This document shows positions 9,472 to 18,891 of a stretch of 64,000 nucleotides of DNA, in pieces. The position numbers and the translations under genes are program-made. The stretch is taken from assembly GCA_016235555.1 (NCBI GenBank), contig JACRKC010000083.1:62001-126000 (forward strand), in the 5' to 3' direction. A model generated the notes under the pieces. That model was not told the DNA's origin and made no database searches. It saw nothing but the letters and a program-made list of their open reading frames with translations. Origin of the DNA: Verrucomicrobiota bacterium. Its GTDB lineage: Bacteria > Verrucomicrobiota > Verrucomicrobiia > Opitutales > Opitutaceae. Positions within the stretch are counted from its first letter, which is position 1; each line of letters starts with the position of its first letter.

Positions 9472-10833
9472 TTAGGCTTTTCCCAATTTCTTGCGGTGCG
9501 CCCAGACCTTCTCAAAGGCCTTGGCGTATTGCTCCACCAGCTCAGGCTGCTCGGTGGTAAACATCGGCAGCGAGATGGAGGTGCGGTTGGCCTGCTCCGA
9601 GCCGGGCAACTCCGGGATCGTCGGCGCGTGGTGCCACCACTTTGCCTCGGCATACAGTGGCATCTTGTGCTGCAGCGGGTAGCCGGCGCCGCCAGCGCGG
9701 ACGCCTTCCGCCAGCAAGGCCTTCACGCACGCATCCCGAGACATCCCCGCTTTCGCTTCGTCGAGAAAGAGCATGTTCCACGCATAGTAGATGCGTTTCA
9801 TGTCGGGCCGTGCGGCTGGCTCGTGCAGACCGGGCAAGTGCAGGATGCGGTCGTTGAGCCGGCGAATTTGCGCGGCGATCTTGGCGTTGCGGTCTTCCAG
9901 ACCGCGCAACTGGCTGCGGGCGAGAATCGCGGCCATCGGATGCATACGAAGCTTCAAGCCCAGTCCCGTCCCTTGATATTTCCGATAGGGGCTGTTCTCG
10001 GGGAAACTTCGCGGCTTGTCGTAATGCCCCAAGGTCGAACCACGCTCGAAATCCGCGCGCTCCTGATACACGGCCATGCCGCCCTCAAGGGCCGGCAACG
10101 GTTTGGTGGCCTGAAAGCTGAACGCGCCCATCCGGCCCCACGAACCCACGGGCTTGCCCTGTAGCGAGGCGCCGTGCGCCTGGCAGGCATCCTCGATCAC
10201 GATCAGGCCCTTTTCCTTCGCGAATTCGCAGATGCGATCCATCTCGCAGGGGAGCCCGATCCAATGCACCGGCAGCATCGCCTTGGTGTTTTTCGTAAGG
10301 CGGCGCTTCGCGTCCTCGAGATCGAAGTTCAGCGTGCGCGGGTTCACATCGACGAACACCGGCACGAGCCCGAACATCCGCATCGGTGTGATCGTGGCGA
10401 AGAAGGTATAACTCGGCACCATGACCTCGCTGCCGGGCGGGAGGTCCATGGCGAAGAACATCGTTGTCAGTGCGCTCGTGCCGTTGCAATACGCGCGCAC
10501 ATGGGGGACTTGGAAGTGCTTCGTCCAGTCGGCCTCCAGCTGTTCGATCGGCCCGTAGCCGGGCTCGCGGAGCAGCTTCAGGATCTCGCGCTCCTCCTCC
10601 TCGCCGTAGAGCGGCCACTGCGTGGCGCGGCCGTGCGGGTGCGTGACGGCCTTGGGTCCGCCGTCTACCGCCAGCGTTTCCTTCGCGGCCGGAGATCCTT
10701 GCTCGGCACCCGCGACTGGCTGGTCAGCCAGCCAAAGGCCGGCGATGACCGTGCCCGTTGATTTGAGAAACGTGCGCCGCGTATCGCCACGGTGCTGCTG
10801 GTTCGAGGGTGGTGTCGTCGGGGGAGTTTTCAT
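9472..10833 (-). CDS. Tat-exported DegT/DnrJ/EryC1/StrS family aminotransferase
   Basis: A 453-residue protein of the sugar aminotransferase family (fold-type I PLP). The N-terminus carries a twin-arginine signal (TRRTFLKSTGTVIAGLWLA), unusual for a PLP enzyme. Family landmarks follow: HVRAYCNGTSALTTMFFA (cofactor phosphate site), an IEDACQAHGA segment with the PLP-ring Asp, and FSFQATKPLPALEGG, whose Lys is in the internal aldimine position. The usual reaction moves an amino group from Glu or Gln onto a keto-sugar. An exported copy would need PLP before transport, as Tat carries folded proteins, so a catalytic or regulatory role outside the cytoplasm is unclear. It lies between the N,N-dimethylformamidase-like gene (24 bp away) and the haem protein. 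Confidence 0.8.
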   Translation of the reverse strand: MKTPPTTPPSNQQHRGDTRRTFLKSTGTVIAGLWLADQPVAGAEQGSPAAKETLAVDGGPKAVTHPHGRATQWPLYGEEEEREILKLLREPGYGPIEQLEADWTKHFQVPHVRAYCNGTSALTTMFFAMDLPPGSEVMVPSYTFFATITPMRMFGLVPVFVDVNPRTLNFDLEDAKRRLTKNTKAMLPVHWIGLPCEMDRICEFAKEKGLIVIEDACQAHGASLQGKPVGSWGRMGAFSFQATKPLPALEGGMAVYQERADFERGSTLGHYDKPRSFPENSPYRKYQGTGLGLKLRMHPMAAILARSQLRGLEDRNAKIAAQIRRLNDRILHLPGLHEPAARPDMKRIYYAWNMLFLDEAKAGMSRDACVKALLAEGVRAGGAGYPLQHKMPLYAEAKWWHHAPTIPELPGSEQANRTSISLPMFTTEQPELVEQYAKAFEKVWAHRKKLGKA

Positions 10834-10857
10834 GGGTGTTCCAAAGTAGTCTTGAAA

Positions 10858-12432
10858 TCATGAGCCGATTGCGCGGCGCAGCATGTTCTGCATCATGCGC
10901 TGCACGCGCTCGTCGGGGCCGTGCGGACGATTCCAGTGCGACCACGGCAGCATATGTCCGGGTGGCGAGGACAGCGCCTGCGACCAAAAGATCGTGGCGG
11001 CGTTGAAAACGAAATTGCTCTTCGGGCCGGGATAGATGGTCGCGGTCCAGTGTTGCGCGACTTTGCCTCCCGACCAGGCAGTGCCTTCGGCCACGACTTC
11101 AAGGCCGGGGATCTTCGCCGGCTCGCCGTGATATTCCCAGCCGACCAAGCCCGGAATCCGGTCACCCTGCTTCATGCCGGTGCCCTCAAACATCCAGTGC
11201 TCCGGCTTCGCGACAATCCAGTCGCCGCCGCCATTGACCGGGATGACGTTGATCGACCCCATGAGCAGCCCCTCATCGGGCCCGGCACTCGTGTAGGAGC
11301 CGTTTCCTTTGCTGTGGAATTTCATCTGTTGCGCCAGCCCTCCGTAGGGCGCCGCGCGGTGAATGCGGCGGTTCGGCGTCCCAGCCGCGTTCGAACTGAA
11401 CGGACTCACCCAACATACCGCATTCCCCGTGAGGAACATCAGATTGACCCCAGCGTCGCGCATCGCAGCGACGCTGTGGTAGGCCCGCTCGTCCCAATAC
11501 TCATCATGTCCGACACTCAGAAACGCCTTGCTCTTCATCCCGCGCTGCGGGGTGAGCAGGTCGCTATTCGAGCAATAGCTCACGTCGTAGCCGTGTTGCT
11601 CCAGCCAGTAGGCGAGCGGGTATTCCCAGCACAGCCACTCCCCGCTGCCGGTGCTCTGCGGGTTGTCGTAGATCTGACGGTATTTGCCGTAAGGCCGATC
11701 AAAGCTCACGTCCACATCCGGCGTCGAGGTCATCCCCGGCTGGCCGTTGTCGTAGAGTGAAGTGGTGGCCGGCCACCGGTTGTAAGCCTGCCAGGTGTTG
11801 TCGCTGCACTGAAACAGGATGTCCGCCGGCCGGTCGTCACGCACAATGAAAACGACGTAGCTCTGCCAATACGGCTGTTCGCTGTTGTCCGGCAGGGTCG
11901 TCAGCCGGCCGAGATAGACCCCGCTCACCCAGTTCGACGGGATTTTGAGCGACGCGCCTGGCTGCCAGCGGCACTCGACCCGCCTGCGCTCTTCGACCGC
12001 CGGCTCGGGCTGCTGGCTGCCTTGAAGCGGCCCAAGTGTGGTCATGAGCCGCGCGCCGCGCCCGTCGTAATAGCCCGTGCGGAACACCTCGATGCTGTAG
12101 CGCGACGGCGGACTGGTGCTGATCAGGAACTCGATCGTCTCACCCGCTGCGACGCTCTGGCGCGAGCAGTAGCCCTCGATCGCTGGTGAACGATAGGCTT
12201 CGGTGGAGGTGCCGCCCTTGCCCGGCACGACGCGCACGCGAGTGAGTTGCCAGTCGAGCGCACCCGCGTGCGCGTTTTCACTCTGAATCAACGTTGGCTT
12301 ACGTGTGCCGGGGACGGAGGCAGCCGGCGACTCCGGAGCGCCCATGGCGGCGGTCACCGCGGTGCCAGCGACATTGGCGATGAACCGCCGGCGCCCAATG
12401 CGATTGGGATTTGAGGAGGCGGACGGTGTCAT
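10858..12432 (-). CDS. Tat-exported N,N-dimethylformamidase beta-subunit-like protein
   Basis: A 524-residue protein starting with a Tat signal (IGRRRFIANVAGTAVTAAMG). The body matches the large-subunit C-terminal domain of N,N-dimethylformamidase: a beta sandwich with a FIVRDDRPADILFQCSDNTW segment, then QAYNRWPATTSLY, SVGHDEYWDERAYHS and LTGNAVCWVSPF. In the true enzyme an iron site cleaves the amide of dimethylformamide. Exported relatives without the small subunit are frequent in soil bacteria and their substrates are not known, so I do not assign the reaction. The gene follows the STN-type TBDR and may belong to the same envelope unit. The start ATG at 12432 is clear from the Tat motif. 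Confidence 0.7.
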   Translation of the reverse strand: MTPSASSNPNRIGRRRFIANVAGTAVTAAMGAPESPAASVPGTRKPTLIQSENAHAGALDWQLTRVRVVPGKGGTSTEAYRSPAIEGYCSRQSVAAGETIEFLISTSPPSRYSIEVFRTGYYDGRGARLMTTLGPLQGSQQPEPAVEERRRVECRWQPGASLKIPSNWVSGVYLGRLTTLPDNSEQPYWQSYVVFIVRDDRPADILFQCSDNTWQAYNRWPATTSLYDNGQPGMTSTPDVDVSFDRPYGKYRQIYDNPQSTGSGEWLCWEYPLAYWLEQHGYDVSYCSNSDLLTPQRGMKSKAFLSVGHDEYWDERAYHSVAAMRDAGVNLMFLTGNAVCWVSPFSSNAAGTPNRRIHRAAPYGGLAQQMKFHSKGNGSYTSAGPDEGLLMGSINVIPVNGGGDWIVAKPEHWMFEGTGMKQGDRIPGLVGWEYHGEPAKIPGLEVVAEGTAWSGGKVAQHWTATIYPGPKSNFVFNAATIFWSQALSSPPGHMLPWSHWNRPHGPDERVQRMMQNMLRRAIGS

Positions 12433-12479
12433 GATTGATGGGCGTCGATCGGGGGATGCAACCGCGGGTGGCAGCGAAG

Positions 12480-12510
12480 CAGTGGCCCGGCGGATTACCG
12501 CGGGCCACTG
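12480..12510 (-). terminator. Terminator-like hairpin after the first TonB-dependent receptor gene
   Basis: An inverted repeat pairs CAGTGGCCCG with CGGGCCACTG; the inner CGG/CCG extends the stem to 13 pairs with one bulge around an ATTA loop. It starts 13 bp beyond the stop of the TBDR gene and lies before the dimethylformamidase-like gene. There is no T-run after it on the minus strand, so it is not a textbook intrinsic terminator. It may stabilise the mRNA 3' end or separate the two transcripts. Confidence 0.45.
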
Positions 12511-12522
12511 CCAGGCTGGCGT

Positions 12523-15500
12523 TCAAAACGAGAGACGGGTTGAAAGCGTCCACACGCGCGGGTCGCGCACGGCGATCCGCCTGATCTGGTTGGTATCGCC
12601 CGTGTTGGCGTAGCGGATTATCCTCGGATCCGTTTCGTCGAAAAGATTCGAGATGTTTAATTGCACATTGAGCCGCACCCGGTCTTTCAAGCGTCGTTCA
12701 TAGCCGAGAAGCAAGGAGGCCTGGCCAACCGGCGGGGCGAATTGCAGCCGTTTGGGGGCAGCAAGGGTCTGCCCTACCAGCGTCTTGCCAGTATACGTGT
12801 AGCCCCCGCCGGCAAATGCGCCCCTCAGGAAACCCTGCTTGAAGGAATAGCGCGCAAAGAAGTTGGCCTTGTATTTGGCGTTGCCGACGAGCCCGATTCC
12901 CTCGCCGGAAAGGGTTTCAGCCAGAAAGTCATCCTCCGTCGCAATTTCGTCAGCAATCGTATTGGCGCCGACGCCGGTCTGGATGTTTTGTGGGAATCGC
13001 GAGTAAAACGCCTTTTGCCCTGCCCACCACTCGACGACTTCGGGAATGATCTTAGAATACGTCCCGTCGGTGTAAGAGCCGTTGACACTCAGCCGCCAGT
13101 TGCCGGGATTGGCGGTCAACGAAAGTTCGTAACCCTCCGAACTTTTGTCCCGGGATGTGGCGTTGGCGTTCGACGCACGGTCGTCCGCCTCGGCAACCGT
13201 GATTCGGCCGGCGCTTAACAGCGCGGCGCGAATACGTTCATTCTGCGTATTATGAGTGCCGGCGCCACTGAAGAGTTCTCCGACGGACTCCGTGGTGTAG
13301 CGCACCAAGCTGGCATAAATCTTCCCGTTCAACAAAGTGAACGTCACCCCGTAATCTTTTCCGACGCCTGTTGACGCTGGACCGGAGAAGACGGGACCGG
13401 AGGGTTTCGAGGGAAAAACTCTCACCGATGAATTAACCGCGCTGCTGTTGGTAGCTTGGTTGTATTTGAACGAGACGTTCTTCAGCGCATGCCATACGAC
13501 GCTAAACGTGCGGGTCTGGGGCTCTGAAACCGGGCGCGTGGGGGCGTTATCCCGGATAAAGTCACCAGTCACCGGGTCTCGCACTTGGCCATAATCGTCG
13601 ACGGCAAGGCGGTCCATTCGGTAGCCGGCGCCGGCGATGAGCCGCCCGTTAAACCAATGGCCTTGTAGCGACGCGGTGCCACTCGCGGCTTCGGATGTGT
13701 CGTTGGATGAGGCATTATAAACAACCCACTTGGTGCTAAAACTCCGACCCGATACGGGATCCCTTACGTTGTTGAGCAGGCCGCTCTCCGAGGGGCCGCT
13801 GACATAATAGCTCCCCCAGGCGCCTTCGGTTACATAGGTGCGACGATACGCGAGGTTTTGGTCAGCAGCAGCGTTAAACGGATTCCCGTCGAACACCTCG
13901 AATTTCGGGTGAGACTGTCCGTCCTCTTTTTCTATTTCTCCGAAAACCCCGCCGCGATACCGGCCCCACTTTCCGGCATCGACCTCGTGTGAAAACGAGA
14001 GTCGAGCGGTGTCGGTTTTTAGCCCGGCATCCCACTTTCGCCAATAGGTCTCCATATACAGTTTACCCGCATAGGGGTTGACGCCCAAAGTTCCCGGCAG
14101 ATTTGTGTTAGGGTCAGCATAGAGTATGTGCGAAACCACCGGATCCAGGCTGTCAAAGTGCCGGCTCTGACGATTGACCCCCAACTCGACGAATGTCTTC
14201 CTACCCAGCTGGGCAGTGGCGATGGCGGAGAGGGAGTTGTAGGGGTTGGTGCGGACCTGTCCGGGACCACCGCTGTTGATCGTAAACGAGATGATCGACG
14301 GGTCCATGATCGGATAGCCGCCTGTGCCCGCGCCGCGAGAGCCGAGGGTGGCGATCTGTCCTCCCATGTGGATCAGTTGGTTCGAATTGGAAATAAAGCG
14401 CAGCGTCGACAGGCTGGTTGAGACGCGAGAGCCCAGTCCCGCAAAGGTGCTATTGGGGGCGGTTGCGGTGAAAAGCGGCCTTCCTGCATTTAGCCAGGGA
14501 ACGACGCTGTCGAAGACGCCGGTCAAACGGCCCGAATTGGCCTCCACTTCGCCCTTCTCGTATTCGACCCGGGCCGTCAACCACGGCGTGATCTCGTATT
14601 TGGCCGCCAGATGCGCCCGGCGGCTTTCGGAATACCGATACGGCTCGAGGTAGCGGGTGCGATTGGCCACGGCATTGAACCGCACGGCGACCCTGTCCCC
14701 AAGCGGCTGGTTGACGTCGAGCGTCGCGCGCCACGAGCTGAAGCTGCCGCCGGACAGCGAAATCTCCCGCATCGGACGCTTCAACACCGCCTGCTTCGTG
14801 GCGACGTTGATGATGCCGCCCGCGTTGCCGATGCCGAAGAGGACGGAATTCGGGCCACGGGCGTCCTCGACGCGTCCAATATTATAAGTGTCGGTCGAGT
14901 TTTGCCACTTGAAGTAGTTGCGGGCGATATCCACCGGGAGACCTCGCACCCGACTACTTCCGAGGGCCGAACCCATGACGCTATTGCCCGACGAGTTGTC
15001 ACCAAAACTACCGGCGTCGTCCAGATCGGGCTGAAAGTTGTTCGCGTAGGCCATCACTTCCTTCAGGTCGGTGGCGTTGATGTCCTTTATGAATTCCTCG
15101 GTGAACACCGATATCGATGCCGCGATGTCTTTCAACGGGGTGTTCATGCGACTGCCGGACAGAGTGTCAGTGGCTTGATAGCCGACATCGGAGTTACTGG
15201 TGACTTCAAACGGACTGAGCTGCACGACGGATTCACCTTTGCTGGAAGACGAAGCGGCGCCGGTGGCGGGTGGGTTTGCAGTCTGGGCGAACGTGGAGGT
15301 GACCACGGCGAACGCTGCGGATAGCGTGGCGAGGAGTTTGTTTGTTTTCATCGGCTCTTGGTTGGGGGGAGACGGGGTTTCTGTTTTTTGCAGTGCGTTG
15401 TCGCCGGTCGCTGGCGGCGGAAGTTGATCGGATGGAGGCTTAACGACGCGATGGACGACAAAGGCTCGGCTTCTCTCGTCCGGGGTAGCCATCAGGCCCG

Positions 15501-15792
15501 TGCCGAGGAGCAGGTATTGCAGCGCCTCCAGCGGCGTGAAGGTTCCGGCCAGCCGGTTCGTGCGGGCGCCGTCGACCGTGTTGGCGTCCATGATCACGCC
15601 GTAGCCGGACTGCTCGGAAAACACCATCAACGCAGACTCCGCACGTTGCGCAGGAATATTGAAAGAGCGTCTCAAACCGGTCTGTTGAGCGACCGCAGGC
15701 AGGCAAAGCAGCGCGGCGATTGCGCACAGAACTATCTGCTGGCAGGACCGGCGCCGCTCGCGCGGCAGTCCGAGGCTGGGGTGGGGTTGCAC
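12523..15792 (-). CDS. TonB-dependent receptor with N-terminal STN domain and an internal second signal peptide
   Basis: The frame is 1,089 codons from a GTG at 15792. Residues 1-36 are a signal peptide, and 41-118 are an STN (secretin/TonB short N-terminal) domain with NIPAQRAESALMVFSEQSG and TFTPLEALQYLLLGTGL. At residue 148 (ATG at 15351) a second complete signal peptide begins (MKTNKLLATLSAAFAVVTST), followed by a TonB-box-like VVQLSPFEVTS, a plug domain (about 205-330) and a 22-strand-type barrel ending in Phe (LSTRLSF). STN domains normally pair with sigma/anti-sigma transducers or TBDR plugs in one secreted protein. Here the second signal suggests that the receptor may be made from 15351 as well, or that two genes fused. 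The ligand is unknown; siderophore-type and glycan-type receptors both fit. Confidence 0.85.
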   Translation of the reverse strand: MQPHPSLGLPRERRRSCQQIVLCAIAALLCLPAVAQQTGLRRSFNIPAQRAESALMVFSEQSGYGVIMDANTVDGARTNRLAGTFTPLEALQYLLLGTGLMATPDERSRAFVVHRVVKPPSDQLPPPATGDNALQKTETPSPPNQEPMKTNKLLATLSAAFAVVTSTFAQTANPPATGAASSSSKGESVVQLSPFEVTSNSDVGYQATDTLSGSRMNTPLKDIAASISVFTEEFIKDINATDLKEVMAYANNFQPDLDDAGSFGDNSSGNSVMGSALGSSRVRGLPVDIARNYFKWQNSTDTYNIGRVEDARGPNSVLFGIGNAGGIINVATKQAVLKRPMREISLSGGSFSSWRATLDVNQPLGDRVAVRFNAVANRTRYLEPYRYSESRRAHLAAKYEITPWLTARVEYEKGEVEANSGRLTGVFDSVVPWLNAGRPLFTATAPNSTFAGLGSRVSTSLSTLRFISNSNQLIHMGGQIATLGSRGAGTGGYPIMDPSIISFTINSGGPGQVRTNPYNSLSAIATAQLGRKTFVELGVNRQSRHFDSLDPVVSHILYADPNTNLPGTLGVNPYAGKLYMETYWRKWDAGLKTDTARLSFSHEVDAGKWGRYRGGVFGEIEKEDGQSHPKFEVFDGNPFNAAADQNLAYRRTYVTEGAWGSYYVSGPSESGLLNNVRDPVSGRSFSTKWVVYNASSNDTSEAASGTASLQGHWFNGRLIAGAGYRMDRLAVDDYGQVRDPVTGDFIRDNAPTRPVSEPQTRTFSVVWHALKNVSFKYNQATNSSAVNSSVRVFPSKPSGPVFSGPASTGVGKDYGVTFTLLNGKIYASLVRYTTESVGELFSGAGTHNTQNERIRAALLSAGRITVAEADDRASNANATSRDKSSEGYELSLTANPGNWRLSVNGSYTDGTYSKIIPEVVEWWAGQKAFYSRFPQNIQTGVGANTIADEIATEDDFLAETLSGEGIGLVGNAKYKANFFARYSFKQGFLRGAFAGGGYTYTGKTLVGQTLAAPKRLQFAPPVGQASLLLGYERRLKDRVRLNVQLNISNLFDETDPRIIRYANTGDTNQIRRIAVRDPRVWTLSTRLSF

Positions 15793-15825
15793 GTGGGTGG
15801 GGTCGCACTCTTCAACTCAAACTAC

Positions 15826-15865
15826 CGGGTCAGGCGGAATCCCTAAACGGATCCGTCGATTCCCG
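15826..15865 (-). repeat. Intergenic core element, copy 1 (upstream of STN-type receptor)
   Basis: On the plus strand this reads GGCGGAATCCCTAA, then ACGGATCCGTCGATTC. It matches the cores at 38243, 48707 and 52841, and more weakly 55291 and 62741. On the minus strand the TTTAGGGATTC block sits 56 bases before the GTG of the receptor, exactly the spacing seen at the orphan STN gene. Here it overlaps the last codons of the AraC gene. Confidence 0.6.
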
Positions 15866-16772
15866 GATGTTCGCGCCAGTCCGTGGGCGATCGCCCGGTT
15901 ACGCGGTGAAACATCCGGGAGAATTCATGCTGACGGACATATCCGAGTTCGTCGGCAATCTGCTTTATGCTGAGCGGTGTCTCGATCAGGAGGCTTTTCG
16001 CGGTCTGCATGCGGGTGCGAAGCGCCATCTGGCCCGGAGACACGCCGAACACCGCCGTAAACTCGCCTCGCAGCGAGTTGTAGTTCGGCATCTCCTTTAT
16101 CCGCCTCGTAAACTCCGCGGGCCGGCCGGCTGTTTCCTGAATCATCTGCCAGAGCCGCAATATCTCGGGACGCCCTGTCGCTGGCGCGATCGACGTGGCG
16201 AACTCCCGCTGGGCCCACCGATGCACGTTTACGAGCAGCAAGTGCAGCCACGCGGCCTCCGCCAGGGCACAACTCGGAGCGCGTTGCGAATGCTCCACCG
16301 ACAGACGCATGAACAACCACTTGAAGGTTTCCACTTGCGGGACGGTGAGCTGGCAGGGGCGCAACATGGAATCGGCCCGGCCGAAGGCGGGCAGTCCCGC
16401 CAGCAGCTTCGGATCCAGCGTGAAGTGAACGACCCAGATGCGGGGCTGCTGGCGATTATCGTTCCAAAAGCCATGCTCCTCGCCCGGGCGGTAATGGAAC
16501 AACGTGTTCGCCGAAATGGGCAGCAACTGCCCAGCAAAACCATTTAGCGTTGTGCCCTCCGTGGTCAGGGCGATCTCGTGAAAGGGATGAGAGTGCCACT
16601 GACAGTAGTTCTGAGGCGCGGTGTGAACGCAACGCAGCGAGATTGCCCGCAACCTCGACCAATCGTCCGTGAACTCGGGCGCGACCAGCGGGCCGGGTGG
16701 GCTCTCCACCCCGGCTTTTGCCCGGGGCAACTTCGGATGAGGGGGTTTCGACACTTGAAGATCAGTTGCCAA
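15843..16772 (-). CDS. AraC family transcriptional regulator
   Basis: A 309-residue protein in its longest form, which uses a TTG at 16772; the first 30 residues are low in complexity and an internal start is possible. The N-terminal half is a cupin-like sensor domain (HSHPFHEIALTTEG, then FHYRPGEEHGFW). The C-terminal 100 residues are the double helix-turn-helix of the AraC/XylS family, including SIKQIADELGYVRQHEFSRMFHRVTGRSPTDWR. Such cupin-AraC proteins usually activate sugar catabolic genes. It sits between the STN-type receptor (50 bp downstream) and the ABC-importer operon, so either may be its target. A weak copy of the motif seen near 32.6 and 36.2 kb lies just upstream (16817-16845). 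Confidence 0.85.
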   Translation of the reverse strand: MATDLQVSKPPHPKLPRAKAGVESPPGPLVAPEFTDDWSRLRAISLRCVHTAPQNYCQWHSHPFHEIALTTEGTTLNGFAGQLLPISANTLFHYRPGEEHGFWNDNRQQPRIWVVHFTLDPKLLAGLPAFGRADSMLRPCQLTVPQVETFKWLFMRLSVEHSQRAPSCALAEAAWLHLLLVNVHRWAQREFATSIAPATGRPEILRLWQMIQETAGRPAEFTRRIKEMPNYNSLRGEFTAVFGVSPGQMALRTRMQTAKSLLIETPLSIKQIADELGYVRQHEFSRMFHRVTGRSPTDWREHPGIDGSV

Positions 16773-16856
16773 TCCGTGCTTGGCTTGCGAGCGGGAAGGC
16801 GGTCTCGCGGCGTTTCGGCGAAATGATCCTGCGCTGCGGCGAAAGAGGTGGACCCG

Positions 16857-17894
16857 TTAGCCGCCCAAGAAGAGATCCACCGTCTCGCGCGTGACCGTGT
16901 AGGTGCCGGTGTTGTAGTTCGATCCGATGGGGAGAATCCCGGCCGCCTTGTCGTTTTTTGTGAACTTGATCGGCGAGTGGTTCAGGTCGAAGAGCGCCTT
17001 CACGCCGAGGTAGGTGAAGAGTTCACGCTTCTGCCCCACGCAGGCCGTGAGCACGCCCTCCTTGAGGAACCGCAGGTGGGCTTCCTCCGCGTCGACACAG
17101 GTGGCGAGGATTTTTCCCGCCTTGCCGGCTTCCTTGATTGCCTGGGCGATCCCCGGTCCGCTCTCGCTGTCAAAGCCGGCCATGCCCGCGAGATCGGGCG
17201 TGCCTTGAATGAGACCGGCAGCCACGCGGGTGGCTTCAGCCGTGTTGCCCTTGTCCTGTTGCGGCTCCATGCAGGACAGGCCGTGCTTTTCGGCGACGCC
17301 GCGAAACCCGGCGAAGGCCTTTTGAGACGTTTCCTGCTCGATGAGACCGAGCAGCGCTACGCGGCCCTTGCGGCCGGCGAGAGCCTTGACCATCGCCTCG
17401 GCCTGGCGGACGCCGATCTCGAACCAATCGGTGCCGATGAACGAGAGACGCCGGCTGGCGGGCACATCGCTATCCACACACACCACGGGAATACCGGCGG
17501 CGATCGCGGCATCGATGGGAGGGACGAGCGCGCTCGGATCCCACCCCACCACCATCATGCCAGCCGGCTTGCTGGCGGTGGTCTGTTCGATGGCGGCGAC
17601 GAGGCCCGGAATGTCCACGGAACTCGGGCCGGCGATGCTGACTGTGACCCCGAGTTCCTGTCCGGCGAGCCGGAGCGCCGGGTGATCGTGCTGGGTGAAG
17701 AGCGGCAGGTTGGCGTTGGCCGAGAGCCACACGTATACTTCATTGGGATGCGCGCCGCGGGTGCGGCCGGCGGACGGTGCGACGGTTTCGCGCTTTTCGC
17801 AGCCGCCGAGGCCGGCCACAGCGGCCGCGCCGGCACCAAGGGAAGCGACTTTTAGCAGATGACGACGAGTGAGGACGGGGTTGGTGGAGTGCAT
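16857..17894 (-). CDS. Sugar ABC transporter substrate-binding lipoprotein (ribose type)
   Basis: A 345-residue periplasmic binding protein of the ribose/galactose family (peripla_BP_4). The N-terminus combines a twin-arginine motif (TRRHLLKVASLG) with a lipobox (GLGGC), so it is probably a Tat-dependent lipoprotein. Typical motifs are GPSSVDIPGLVAAIEQ, the PAGMMVVGWDPSAL strand-loop and VVCVDSDVPASRR, in the ligand cleft between the lobes. It is the last gene of the operon that carries the permease and ATPase upstream (22 bp and 3 bp gaps). The operon context points to a branched sugar or sugar acid such as D-apiose, which is inference. Confidence 0.88.
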   Translation of the reverse strand: MHSTNPVLTRRHLLKVASLGAGAAAVAGLGGCEKRETVAPSAGRTRGAHPNEVYVWLSANANLPLFTQHDHPALRLAGQELGVTVSIAGPSSVDIPGLVAAIEQTTASKPAGMMVVGWDPSALVPPIDAAIAAGIPVVCVDSDVPASRRLSFIGTDWFEIGVRQAEAMVKALAGRKGRVALLGLIEQETSQKAFAGFRGVAEKHGLSCMEPQQDKGNTAEATRVAAGLIQGTPDLAGMAGFDSESGPGIAQAIKEAGKAGKILATCVDAEEAHLRFLKEGVLTACVGQKRELFTYLGVKALFDLNHSPIKFTKNDKAAGILPIGSNYNTGTYTVTRETVDLFLGG

Positions 17895-17916
17895 GGGGAA
17901 TAAAATGGGCGCAACT

Positions 17917-18888
17917 TCAACGCTGTTGCTTCCGGTTCAGCACCGAATCGATGGCGACGGCGAAGACGAGGACCAGCCCGAGAATGATGCCCTGCCACTC
18001 CGGACGCACTTGTTTGATGAGAAGCATGTTTTGAATCACGGCCACGAAGAGCACGCCGAGCAGCGCGCCCCAGGCCGTGCCACGGCCGCCTTGCAGGCTG
18101 GCGCCACCGAGAATGCAAGCGGTGATCGCGCCCAGTTCCTTGCCCATTCCCACCGTGCTGCTCGCGGTTGCGACGCGCGAGGCGTAGACGATGCCAGCCA
18201 GACCGGCGAAGAGTCCGACCAACGTGAACGCAATAATCTGCAGGCGTTCGACGTTGATGCCGCTGAGGTGCGCCGCCTTCGCATTCGAACCGATGTAGTA
18301 GAATTGCCGAAAGAAGCGCGTATGGGCGAAGCCATAATGCCCCACCGCGCCGAGAAAGATGACCAGCCAGACCGGAGCTTGGAGGCCGAGGAACTGCGTC
18401 TGGCCGAGCTGGGTGAACGAGGGCGGCAGAAAGGTGATGCCAGGGCCGCCGACGAGGAGCGCGATGCCGGAGAATATTCCCATCGTGCCCAAGGTCGTGA
18501 TCAGGGCGTTCACACGCACCTTGGCGACGACGACTCCGTTGGCGAATCCACTGAGGGCGGCGAGCGCGAGACCGCCGGCAATTGCGGCCGGCACGGGCCA
18601 GCCCGCGTGTTTCATGAGCCAGCCCGTGACGACCCCGACCATCGAGGCGGTCGCGCCCACGCTCAGGTCGAAGGTGCCACCGATCAACATCAGCATCATG
18701 CCAAGCGCGAGGATGCACTCGAAAGCCATGTTGCGAACGACCGACGCAAAATTATCGAAGGTGGCGAAGCGCTCCCAGGAGACGGGAAACAACACCCGAA
18801 ACACGACGAGGATGAGAACCAGCAACAGGAAGACGCCGATTTCACGGGTCGGCACGAAGCGGCGGCGGAGTTGGGGTTCCATGGGCAT
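17917..18888 (-). CDS. Sugar ABC transporter permease (RbsC family)
   Basis: A 323-residue integral membrane protein with about nine or ten hydrophobic segments. The family motif GGTFDLSVGATASMVGVVTGW follows the third segment, and GINVERLQIIAFTLVGLFAGLAGI lies in the C-terminal half, as in RbsC, XylH and AraH. It forms the inner-membrane channel with the ATPase encoded 3 bp upstream. The start ATG at 18888 (MPMEPQLRRRFV) keeps a short basic cytoplasmic leader before the first segment; an ATG two codons later is also possible. Confidence 0.9.
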   Translation of the reverse strand: MPMEPQLRRRFVPTREIGVFLLLVLILVVFRVLFPVSWERFATFDNFASVVRNMAFECILALGMMLMLIGGTFDLSVGATASMVGVVTGWLMKHAGWPVPAAIAGGLALAALSGFANGVVVAKVRVNALITTLGTMGIFSGIALLVGGPGITFLPPSFTQLGQTQFLGLQAPVWLVIFLGAVGHYGFAHTRFFRQFYYIGSNAKAAHLSGINVERLQIIAFTLVGLFAGLAGIVYASRVATASSTVGMGKELGAITACILGGASLQGGRGTAWGALLGVLFVAVIQNMLLIKQVRPEWQGIILGLVLVFAVAIDSVLNRKQQR

Positions 18889-18891
18889 GGG

